Shown here one piece after another: positions 14,153-20,801 of a stretch of DNA of 36,988 nt (position 1 is the first letter of the stretch; every line of letters starts with the position of its first letter). A model generated the notes under the pieces. It was not told where the DNA came from. It ran no database searches and saw only the letters and a program-made list of their open reading frames with translations. The stretch is taken from positions 1-36,988 of the forward strand of contig PHAG01000018.1 of the NCBI GenBank assembly GCA_002841625.1, given 5' to 3'. Both the position numbers and the translations under genes were made by a program. This DNA is from Firmicutes bacterium HGW-Firmicutes-1 (GTDB lineage: Bacteria; Bacillota; Clostridia; Lachnospirales; Vallitaleaceae).

Positions 14153-15682
14153 ATGGAACAGGAAAATCATATATATATCGCGATTGATCTCAAGTCTTTC
14201 TATGCCTCTGTTGAATGTCTGGAACGTGGGCTTGATCCATTATCCACAAATCTTGTAGTTGCAGATGCAAGCCGGACGGAAAAAACCATTTGTCTTGCAG
14301 CATCACCGTCATTAAAATCTATTGGAATTACTGGGAGAGCAAGGTTGTTCGAGGTAGTGCAGAAGGTGAAAGAAGAAAATGATATTAGGAGAAGCAAGGC
14401 ACCTAATCATTCCTTTACTGGTGCATCTTATAATGATATTGAATTAAAAGAATTACCTGAATTGTCAATGGATTATATTATTGCACCGCCAAGAATGGCA
14501 AAGTATATGGAATATAGTACACGAATATACAATGTATACTTGAAGTATATAGCTCCAGAGGATATCCATGTCTATTCCATAGATGAGGTATTTATGGATG
14601 TGACCCATTATCTGCGTACTGCGAATCTTTCAGCTAGAGAACTTGTAGCTAAGATGATAGGCGAGGTATTTCAAACGATAGGAATCACTGCAACAGCCGG
14701 GATAGGTACAAACCTTTATCTTTGTAAAATAGCAATGGATATAGTAGCGAAAAACATACCAGCAGATAAGGATGGAGTGCGAATTGCAGAACTGGATGAA
14801 ATGACATATAGACGAATTCTTTGGAACCATAAACCACTTACAGATTTTTGGCGTGTTGGCAGAGGGTATGCTAAAAAACTGGAAGATAACGAAATGTTTA
14901 CAATGGGTGATGTGGCGAGATGTTCTCTTGGAAAGAAGAATGAGTATTATAATGAAGATTTACTTTACAAGTTATTTGGAATAAATGCAGAACTTTTAAT
15001 CGACCATGCGTGGGGCTGGGAACCATGTACAATTGCAGACATAAAGGCATATAAACCAACCACAAACAGTCTTGGCTCGGGACAGGTTCTACAGTGTCCA
15101 TATAATTATGAAAAAGCAAGACTTATTGTGCGTGAAATGACAGATCTTCTGGTGCTTGATCTGGTTGATAAAGGTCTTGTGACAGATCAAATGGTTTTGA
15201 CAGTAGGCTATGATATTGAAAATCTAAGTAATTCAGAAATAAGAAAGAAATACCACGGACCAATAAAGACAGATCACTATGGACGTCAGGTTCCAAAACA
15301 TGCACATGGAACAGTAAATCTTAGTAGACAGACGTCCTCGACTAAGCTGATTATTGATGCTGTTATGGATTTATATACTCGGATTGCAGATGAGAACTTA
15401 TTGGTTAGAAGAATAAACATTACAGCAAATCATGTTGTGCATGAAAACACTGTAGTGAAAAAGAAATCTTATGAACAACTGGATCTGTTTACTGATTATA
15501 AAGCCAAGCAAACGGAAAGTGAAGAAGAGGATGCGATGTTGCAGCGTGAAAAAAAGATGCAGCTTGCGATGCTAGAGATAAAGAAAAAATATGGAAAAAA
15601 CGCTATATTAAAAGGCACGAACTTGGAAGAAGGCGCCATGACAATGAAAAGAAACAAGCAAATCGGAGGTCATAAGGCATAA
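14153..15682 (+). CDS. Y-family (UmuC/UvrX-like) translesion DNA polymerase (509 aa)
   Basis: It copies damaged DNA with low fidelity. The catalytic palm is intact: Asp12 in YIAIDLKSFYASVE with the steric-gate Phe16/Tyr17, and Asp144-Glu145 in YSIDEVFMDV. The thumb helix-hairpin-helix lies near 224-255 (LTDFWRVGRGYAKKLEDN), and the little-finger domain follows (from about 300, SLGSGQVLQCPYNYEKARLI). The C-terminus (EQLDLFTDY) carries QLDLF, the beta-clamp-binding motif, at about 441-445. The long form with SFTGASYNDIELKELPE is that of the UvrX group of mobile-element and chromosome-coded polymerases in Firmicutes. The ATG follows AAAGGAGGCAAAGA. No LexA box is evident in the 66 bases upstream. 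The YolD-like gene follows after 43 bases, the usual pair. Confidence 0.93.
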   Translation: MEQENHIYIAIDLKSFYASVECLERGLDPLSTNLVVADASRTEKTICLAASPSLKSIGITGRARLFEVVQKVKEENDIRRSKAPNHSFTGASYNDIELKELPELSMDYIIAPPRMAKYMEYSTRIYNVYLKYIAPEDIHVYSIDEVFMDVTHYLRTANLSARELVAKMIGEVFQTIGITATAGIGTNLYLCKIAMDIVAKNIPADKDGVRIAELDEMTYRRILWNHKPLTDFWRVGRGYAKKLEDNEMFTMGDVARCSLGKKNEYYNEDLLYKLFGINAELLIDHAWGWEPCTIADIKAYKPTTNSLGSGQVLQCPYNYEKARLIVREMTDLLVLDLVDKGLVTDQMVLTVGYDIENLSNSEIRKKYHGPIKTDHYGRQVPKHAHGTVNLSRQTSSTKLIIDAVMDLYTRIADENLLVRRINITANHVVHENTVVKKKSYEQLDLFTDYKAKQTESEEEDAMLQREKKMQLAMLEIKKKYGKNAILKGTNLEEGAMTMKRNKQIGGHKA

Positions 15683-15725
15683 GCCTGTAATGGTACGCTT
15701 ACGAAACGGTGAAAGGAGTCAGGGA

Positions 15726-16178
15726 ATGAAAGATGGTCCTAAAGACAAGCATCAGTATGATCATATCATCAATTTACAGCATCATGTCTCCAGTAATCGT
15801 GAGCATATGTCTGTACATGACCGTGCTGCACAATTTTCTCCATTTGCAGCTTTAAATGGTTATGATGGAGCAATCAAAGAGACTGCCAGACTGACAGATC
15901 AGGCAGTAGAGCTGGATGAAACTGCAAAAACCATACTAGACGAAAAGCTAAGAATTGTACAGGAGCAGTTAAGTAGAATGCAGGAGATAGAAATTGTATT
16001 TTTTCGACCTGATGAAATGAAGGCAGGTGGGGCTTTTATCTCTATACTAGGTACTGTAAAGAAAATGGAAGGATATGAACGTACAGTGGTCATGCAGGAC
16101 GGAACAAGGATACCGATAGATGAGATTGTAGATATTACAGGTGAAATGTTTCAATCAGTGGATGATTTCTTTGCGTGA
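15726..16178 (+). CDS. YolD-like protein, partner of the Y-family polymerase (150 aa)
   Basis: The ATG at 15726 is preceded by GAAAGGAGTCAGGGA; the longer frame from 15690 lacks a ribosome site. The conserved core is HMSVHDRAAQFSPFAALNGY (about 27-46), then AIKETARLTD and a C-terminal beta region (GTVKKMEGYERTVVMQDGTR, IPIDEIVDITGE). YolD-like proteins are coded immediately downstream of UvrX-type polymerases in Firmicutes and are thought to act with them, possibly as UmuD-like accessory factors. The pair is probably one operon. Confidence 0.9.
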   Translation: MKDGPKDKHQYDHIINLQHHVSSNREHMSVHDRAAQFSPFAALNGYDGAIKETARLTDQAVELDETAKTILDEKLRIVQEQLSRMQEIEIVFFRPDEMKAGGAFISILGTVKKMEGYERTVVMQDGTRIPIDEIVDITGEMFQSVDDFFA

Positions 16179-16220
16179 AATACAGATGCCTCAATGTATA
16201 AAGATTGATATAAGCGAATC

Positions 16221-16243
16221 ATTTGTGAAACAGCGTCACAAAT
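16221..16243. repeat. 8-bp-stem inverted repeat after the YolD gene
   Basis: ATTTGTGA and TCACAAAT flank a 7-base spacer (AACAGCG). No T run follows, so it is a weak terminator candidate or a protein-binding site. Confidence 0.4.
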
Positions 16244-16327
16244 TACAAGAAATAAGGGGAAATAACTATTAATAAGTAAAAATTGACTTTAAATTGACTT
16301 AGGTGTTTTTGACGTAAGAAGATTTAG

Positions 16328-16390
16328 CCGAATGATCCTTGTCCCTGTGGCAGCGGCAAGAAATATAAGAAATGCTGTGGCAGGTGCTAA
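16328..16390 (+). pseudogene. SEC-C zinc-motif remnant
   Basis: Twenty codons read PNDPCPCGSGKKYKKCCGRC before TAA. This is the complete SEC-C motif (C-x-C-x8-C-C), which ends SecA and many unrelated proteins. A TAG (16325-16327) directly precedes it in frame and there is no start, so it is the cut-off tail of a lost gene. Confidence 0.75.
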
Positions 16391-16645
16391 TGAACCCCTT
16401 CAATACGTGTAGGTTGTTTTTTAAGCTCTAATCCGAGTTCTGTGCCCTTTAAAATCTCCATATCCTTCAATCCTCATCTGTTATCTCAGCTTGGTAATTC
16501 CATCCTTCGTCACATACATATTCCCTTAATTCTTCGACACCTAAAAAAATACTTTGTCTTGAATTTCTTTATAATATAATTTATCATAGTTCTTAGTAAT
16601 GTCGTATATATTCGGTTCAGGAAAAACATGTAGACTTATTTTGTT
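16387..16645 (-). pseudogene. Decayed minus-strand gene fragment(s)
   Basis: Read on the minus strand from 16645, the sequence gives NKISLHVFPEPNIYDITKNY then DKLYYKEIQDKVFF. A run of seven A/T bases (16543-16549) shifts the frame, and it continues as LGVEELREYVCDEGWNYQAE to EITDED and TGA at 16469-16467. A second short frame with its own ATG (16461) and a weak AAGGAT site gives MEILKGTELGLELKKQPTRI to a stop at 16389-16387. Both look protein-coding and neither family is recognised. The last stop overlaps the end of the SEC-C remnant on the other strand, marking a probable join. The rest of 16646-16778 is AT-rich upstream DNA of the transporter gene. Confidence 0.5.
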
Positions 16646-16778
16646 TTATAGGTCTGCATATGTTATTATAATAAAAAAAATACCTTCTTTAAATATTGTT
16701 AAGTTGGTAAAGAATGAGGATAAGATTGAAAGAGGCTTCTATAAATAACATAAAGTCGCGGACCTTTGGAGGAACTGA

Positions 16779-18164
16779 ATGAAGATATTTGAAAAGCACA
16801 AGACTAAGAAGCAAACACCAAAAACCCCACCCCATACATTTATAATCTTATTTATATTGGTTCTAGTAGCCTGTCTACTTACCTATATCATACCCTCCGG
16901 AGCTTTTGAGCGGGTATTTAATGAAAAGGTAGGACAAACTCTATTGGTTCCGGGTAGCTACATTCTTGTAGAACAAAGTCCGGTTCCACCTTGGTTGATC
17001 TTTCATAAGTTTTATGAAGCGTTGTGTTTACCTAAAACGGCATCATTGATGTGGCTGCTTCTGATCACTGGAGGTGCTTTTGAAGTTATTTTACATACCC
17101 GATGCCTGACGAAATTGTGCACGCAATCATTAAGATTCTTTCGAGGCGGGGAACTATGGATTATACCGATATTTGTCGCCTTATTCTCGATTTTCGGATT
17201 TACAATGGGAATGACTACAGCGTCCGTTATTTTTGTACCGCTGGGGATAGCAGCAGCCAGTACGTTGGGCCTCGATAGAATGTCAGGAGTGGCAATGATT
17301 ATGCTGGGTGTTAATGCAGGATTTACAGCAGGTATTTTTAATCCTTTCAGTGTGGGAACAGCCCAGACAATCGCAGAATTGCCTTTGTTTTCCGGAGCCT
17401 GGTTAAGATGGTTGACGTTACCGGTTTTAATTGCAGTTACAAGTGCATATATAATGCACTATGCAAAATCACATAGAGCAGAACGTGATGATCCTACTTT
17501 AGAGATTCAGGAAAATGAGACGATGAACCATGGTGAGAAATTCAGTCTTACCGTTTTTGTAGCAGGGTTTTTGATTTTGACACTGGGCATATCGTTATGG
17601 CGTTGGGAAACGGTTAACATTGTGGTCGCTTTTTTAGTGATTGGTATAGCAGTAGGATTAGCTGCCGGATACAGTTTTTATGACATCTGCGAGCTTTTTA
17701 TCTCTGGATCTAAGAAAATGATGAAAGGTGTCATGGTCGTTGGAATTGCAGCAACAATCCGACTCATACTTACCGATGGCAATATTCTTGACACAATTAC
17801 ATACCAATTAACAGGTTTGGTGTATCAGCTTCCTCCAACGCTGCAATTATTGGGTATGTTTATATTCAATGCACTGATTAATTTTCTGATTACGTCTGGT
17901 TCTGCGAAAGCTGCTCTGATTATGCCGATTATGACGCCTATGGCTGATTCTCTGGCCCTATCACGTCAGGCGGCTGTATATGCCTTTCAACTTGGAGATG
18001 GGCTGACGAATGTTGCCTCTCCGATTTCTACAACCCTAAATGGGGTTCTGGCAGTAAGTGAAATCACCTATGAGAAATGGATCAGATTTTATGGACCATT
18101 GGTAGGAATATATATGGGCGTAGGGGCTTTATTAGTAGTATTTTCAGAATTCATTGGATATTGA
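16779..18164 (+). CDS. YfcC/DcuC-type membrane transporter (461 aa)
   Basis: An inner-membrane carrier of the C4-dicarboxylate/short-chain fatty acid superfamily (PF03606), with about 11-12 hydrophobic segments. The cytosolic N-terminus is followed by a first helix (FIILFILVLVACLLTYIIPS) and the family's YIIPSGAFER loop. Next come the pore segments (GFTMGMTTASVIFVPLGIAA; GVNAGFTAGIFNPFSVGTAQ) and the second half with GSAKAALIMPIMTPMAD and GLTNVASPISTTLNGVLA. These two re-entrant, Gly/Ser/Asn-rich hairpins match the family. The substrate cannot be read from sequence; peptides, amino acids or dicarboxylates are options. The ATG follows TTTGGAGGAACTGA. The convergent LacI-type gene 71 bases downstream may or may not control it; no matching operator lies upstream of this gene. 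Confidence 0.85.
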   Translation: MKIFEKHKTKKQTPKTPPHTFIILFILVLVACLLTYIIPSGAFERVFNEKVGQTLLVPGSYILVEQSPVPPWLIFHKFYEALCLPKTASLMWLLLITGGAFEVILHTRCLTKLCTQSLRFFRGGELWIIPIFVALFSIFGFTMGMTTASVIFVPLGIAAASTLGLDRMSGVAMIMLGVNAGFTAGIFNPFSVGTAQTIAELPLFSGAWLRWLTLPVLIAVTSAYIMHYAKSHRAERDDPTLEIQENETMNHGEKFSLTVFVAGFLILTLGISLWRWETVNIVVAFLVIGIAVGLAAGYSFYDICELFISGSKKMMKGVMVVGIAATIRLILTDGNILDTITYQLTGLVYQLPPTLQLLGMFIFNALINFLITSGSAKAALIMPIMTPMADSLALSRQAAVYAFQLGDGLTNVASPISTTLNGVLAVSEITYEKWIRFYGPLVGIYMGVGALLVVFSEFIGY

Positions 18165-18235
18165 AAAAGAACGCACACAAAGATATTAATCGTTTAGCGC
18201 ATCGTTTTTAATGAATGAAATCATTGAAAGTTGTT

Positions 18236-19255
18236 TTATCTGATTGATGCAGTACCAGTGGTCTTTCGGACGACAAGATGCGTTGAAAAAGACTGATGGG
18301 ATATAATGGATTGTTCCCCTTCGATTAGACTGATGGCAATCTCGGTTGCCGATTTGCCTATTTCCTTCATAGGTAGATGTAAGGTTGTCAGTTCTATACT
18401 AGCTAGGCTACTGACATACAGGTCATCATGTCCAATTAGGGATATGTCTTCGGGAACACGAATGCCATGTTCGCGCAGTGTACTCAGTACACCGATGGCC
18501 ATCAGGTCGCTTGCACACCAAATTGCAGTAGGAAGATTACCTTCGCAAATAAGCTGAACTACTAAGTCGCGACCGGCAGCGCTTGTATCATCGCAATGTC
18601 CGGCTGTATATATGCGAGGCAAAAGAGAGTGTTGGTTCATTTCATAAGTAAACCCTTCTTCTTTTTGTTTTATGGTATTATTCATGGGACCATAAGTAAA
18701 CAATGCGATATCTCTATGTCCTAAAGCGTAGAGATGCTGCACGACAAGAGTAGCACTATGACGATAGTTGCAAGTCATGGAATAAGTTTCATCAAAACCT
18801 GTTTTTCCACCGACAAAAATAACCGGCAGATGTTCTCCGCAAATCTCCCTAATATGAGAAACATCACTTGTGGAAGAAGCCACAATTAAAGCACCGACCC
18901 TATTTTCACACATCATACGACAATGTTTTTTTTCTAGCTCCAAACTTCTGTGGCTACTTCCGAGCAATACGGTATAACCATGTTCAGCAGCAACTATACT
19001 CACTTGATTGAAAACAGAACTGTAAGCAGTATTCTCTGCAAGAGTCGGCACAATCATGCCGATTGCCTTTGTCTGTTTTGAAGAAAGACTACGGGCTGCT
19101 GCATTAGGAGAATAGCCAATTTCCAATGCAATCTTAACAATACGTTCTGTTGTTTCCGGAGAAATATCAGAACATCCCCGAAGTGCTCTGGAAACAGCGA
19201 CGTGGGAGACACCAGCAATTTGTGCAATTGTTTTAATAGTAGGTCTACGATGCAT
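18236..19255 (-). CDS. LacI-family transcriptional regulator (339 aa)
   Basis: The N-terminal helix-turn-helix and hinge read TIKTIAQIAGVSHVAVSRAL, then GYSPNAAARSLSSKQTKAIG, typical of LacI/GalR. The rest is a periplasmic-binding-protein-like effector domain (IGMIVPTLAENTAYSSVFNQ; LPVIFVGGKTG; AIWCASDLMAIGVLSTLREH; DISLIGHDDLYVSSLASIEL), normally a sugar or sugar-phosphate sensor. The length is standard and no residues are missing. The gene is divergent from a promoter at 19368-19396 that carries two CTTT(C/A)ACGTGAAAG palindromes, the form of site bound by this family, so it probably represses that promoter. The start follows TAAGGAGATCACTT. The effector is unknown. Confidence 0.92.
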   Translation of the reverse strand: MHRRPTIKTIAQIAGVSHVAVSRALRGCSDISPETTERIVKIALEIGYSPNAAARSLSSKQTKAIGMIVPTLAENTAYSSVFNQVSIVAAEHGYTVLLGSSHRSLELEKKHCRMMCENRVGALIVASSTSDVSHIREICGEHLPVIFVGGKTGFDETYSMTCNYRHSATLVVQHLYALGHRDIALFTYGPMNNTIKQKEEGFTYEMNQHSLLPRIYTAGHCDDTSAAGRDLVVQLICEGNLPTAIWCASDLMAIGVLSTLREHGIRVPEDISLIGHDDLYVSSLASIELTTLHLPMKEIGKSATEIAISLIEGEQSIISHQSFSTHLVVRKTTGTASIR

Positions 19256-19290
19256 AAGTGATCTCCTTAAAATCTAAAAGTTATTGTTCC

Positions 19291-19319
19291 ATTATAGTTT
19301 ACAATAGTTCCTATGAGAA
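19291..19319 (-). promoter_or_regulatory. Candidate promoter of the LacI-family gene
   Basis: On the minus strand: TTCTCA (19319-19314), a 17-base spacer, and a perfect TATAAT (19296-19291), 36 bases before the start codon. Confidence 0.6.
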
Positions 19320-19339
19320 CACAATGTAAAACACAATGT
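19318..19339. repeat. Two direct copies of AACACAATGT (with an inverted ATTGTGTT at 19399-19406)
   Basis: Copies lie at 19318-19327 and 19330-19339, and ATTGTGTT at 19399-19406 is the inverse of their first eight bases. The first copy abuts the -35 of the LacI gene and the inverted copy follows the -10 of the divergent promoter. This suggests a second regulator acting on both promoters. Confidence 0.4.
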
Positions 19340-19367
19340 GAAATTTAATTTCATTACGACAAAGGAA

Positions 19368-19396
19368 TTGACGTATTTATGAATTTATGTTATTCT
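19368..19396 (+). promoter_or_regulatory. Sigma-A promoter with extended -10, divergent from the LacI gene
   Basis: TTGACG (19368-19373), a 17-base spacer, and TATTCT (19391-19396) preceded by TGT, an extended -10. Transcription would start near 19403, just before the first operator, and read toward the zinc-ribbon gene. Confidence 0.7.
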
Positions 19397-19409
19397 ATAT
19401 TGTGTTCTA

Positions 19410-19423
19410 CTTTAACGTGAAAG
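19410..19423. promoter_or_regulatory. LacI-type operator 1
   Basis: CTTTAACGTGAAAG, one base off a perfect palindrome, lying about 7-20 bases after the expected transcription start. A repressor bound here would block the promoter at 19368-19396. Confidence 0.7.
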
Positions 19424-19465
19424 TAAAGGGTATTTTTAAATCTTCAAACAGGCAAATTACGACAA

Positions 19466-19479
19466 CTTTCACGTGAAAG
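19466..19479. promoter_or_regulatory. LacI-type operator 2
   Basis: A perfect 14-bp palindrome, CTTTCACGTGAAAG, with the central CG typical of LacI-family sites. It lies 56 bases after operator 1, suitable for looping or roadblock repression. Confidence 0.75.
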
Positions 19480-19601
19480 GATAAGGGGGGGGAGTTGATT
19501 CTGAAACCGTAATCGATAGATTTTATACATCTTTCGAGAGCAGTGGTAACGGGGATAAAGACAGCAAGAGAACATTAATAGGTACATAAGGAGGTAACAA
19601 T

Positions 19602-20735
19602 ATGTATTGTGCAAAGTGTGGTGCCCACTATGAAAGTGTGGCTCAGTCTTTTTGTGGCCAATGCGGCAATACACTATTTCAGGATAGTTCAATTGATAAG
19701 AGTAATATCAAAAATAAGGCAACCTTTGATATCGGTGAACCGGAAATCATTCAAGAAGAAAGAATAGCTACTGTAACAGATCAAGCAAAGAAGACTAAAG
19801 GCAGTAAAACCACTAAAAATTCCCGCATAATCACTTGGATAATTGGCGGCATAATGTTATTAGGTTTTATTGGGTTTATGGGATTTCTAATTTTATCAGG
19901 GGCTTTATCTTCAGATACTTTAGAAAGTTTAAGTGATACAGAAAGTATAAGGGTTGCTATTAATGATACCTATTTTAAATATGCCAGTTCGATAACAGAT
20001 TTAAAAGTCTTTGGTAACGTTTTTCTGACTATTATTATTGTTTGCTCCGTTGCTTTATTAATTATTCGGAAATGTCGTACATTTTTTCAAGACGAATGTT
20101 TAACTGGTCCGGTACATATGATAAACCAAATTGTATTTATAGGAGTATGTATTGTTGAAATCCTTTTCGGATTGTCACAGGGACCTGACATGTTAAGCTT
20201 TTGTGATCCCTTTGTAGTGGGGTGGATTCAAGCAGGGATACGTTTTGTTGGATTTGTAGCGATTGTGTATAATCAGTTAATGACTTATATAGATAATATG
20301 GGAGATCTACAGTATAATGCAAAGACTTCCGTTGATTTTTCCTTGGGGTTTTTCTCATGGCCCATAGCTATAGTATTAACCATCATAATTTCCTTCATTG
20401 ATGCATCTATTATTTCCTTTATATGGATTTTGTTTGCATTGGTACAAATGATACAAATCATTATGATATTAGCCAAAGTAATCCCCAAAGGGGGAATTTT
20501 AAGAGCGTTGTATATGGTTTTTGCTTATTGTGTTGGAGCTATTGGTACGGTTTTTATTGCTTACATATTATTACTCGTCGTTCTCTTTATAATGATTGGG
20601 GCTACTGTTATATATATTGCTTCACTTGGTTCAAGTTCATTGGGAGCTAGCTCATCGAATAAATGCCCAAATTGTGGAAGAAGACTTAACAATTACAATG
20701 AATGTTCTAATTGCGGAATTGGTGTATCAAGTTAA
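19602..20735 (+). CDS. Membrane protein with zinc ribbons at both ends (377 aa)
   Basis: The N-terminus is a zinc ribbon (Cys3, Cys6, Cys18, Cys21 in MYCAKCGAHYESVAQSFCGQ). After a Lys-rich linker and a first helix (about 71-95) come five or six more hydrophobic segments, including a long paired hairpin (IVLTIIISFIDASIISFIWI) and a final one (VFIAYILLLVVLFIMIGATV). The chain ends with a second ribbon (CPNCGRRLNNYNECSNCG, Cys355/358/368/371). Both ribbons are probably cytosolic. The family is a common Firmicutes type with no firm function. A strong TAAGGAGGTAACAAT site precedes the ATG. The gene lies downstream of the LacI-controlled promoter with about a 200-base leader, and 66 bases upstream of the BspA/SLH gene. 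Confidence 0.75.
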   Translation: MYCAKCGAHYESVAQSFCGQCGNTLFQDSSIDKSNIKNKATFDIGEPEIIQEERIATVTDQAKKTKGSKTTKNSRIITWIIGGIMLLGFIGFMGFLILSGALSSDTLESLSDTESIRVAINDTYFKYASSITDLKVFGNVFLTIIIVCSVALLIIRKCRTFFQDECLTGPVHMINQIVFIGVCIVEILFGLSQGPDMLSFCDPFVVGWIQAGIRFVGFVAIVYNQLMTYIDNMGDLQYNAKTSVDFSLGFFSWPIAIVLTIIISFIDASIISFIWILFALVQMIQIIMILAKVIPKGGILRALYMVFAYCVGAIGTVFIAYILLLVVLFIMIGATVIYIASLGSSSLGASSSNKCPNCGRRLNNYNECSNCGIGVSS

Positions 20736-20753
20736 ATAATGGAAAGGTAAATG

Positions 20754-20776
20754 CAAGTACTGTAGTACAGTATTTG
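20754..20776. repeat. 23-bp near-perfect palindrome before the BspA/SLH gene
   Basis: CAAGTACTGTA and TACAGTATTTG flank a single G; one wobble position breaks the symmetry. No T run follows, so it fits a regulator site better than a terminator. It lies 25 bases upstream of the next start codon, within the probable leader. Confidence 0.45.
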
Positions 20777-20801
20777 AATTATATAAAAAGGAGATAAAAG
20801 G

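Larger units (their letters stand above)
19256..19601. promoter_or_regulatory. Divergent regulatory region between the LacI gene and the zinc-ribbon gene
   Basis: This 346-base stretch has no gene. From left to right it holds a minus-strand promoter for the LacI gene, two direct copies of AACACAATGT, a plus-strand promoter, an inverted ATTGTGTT copy, two LacI-type operators, a run of eight G (19485-19492), and about 110 bases of leader ending in AAGGAGG before the ATG at 19602. The parts are listed separately. Confidence 0.7.
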
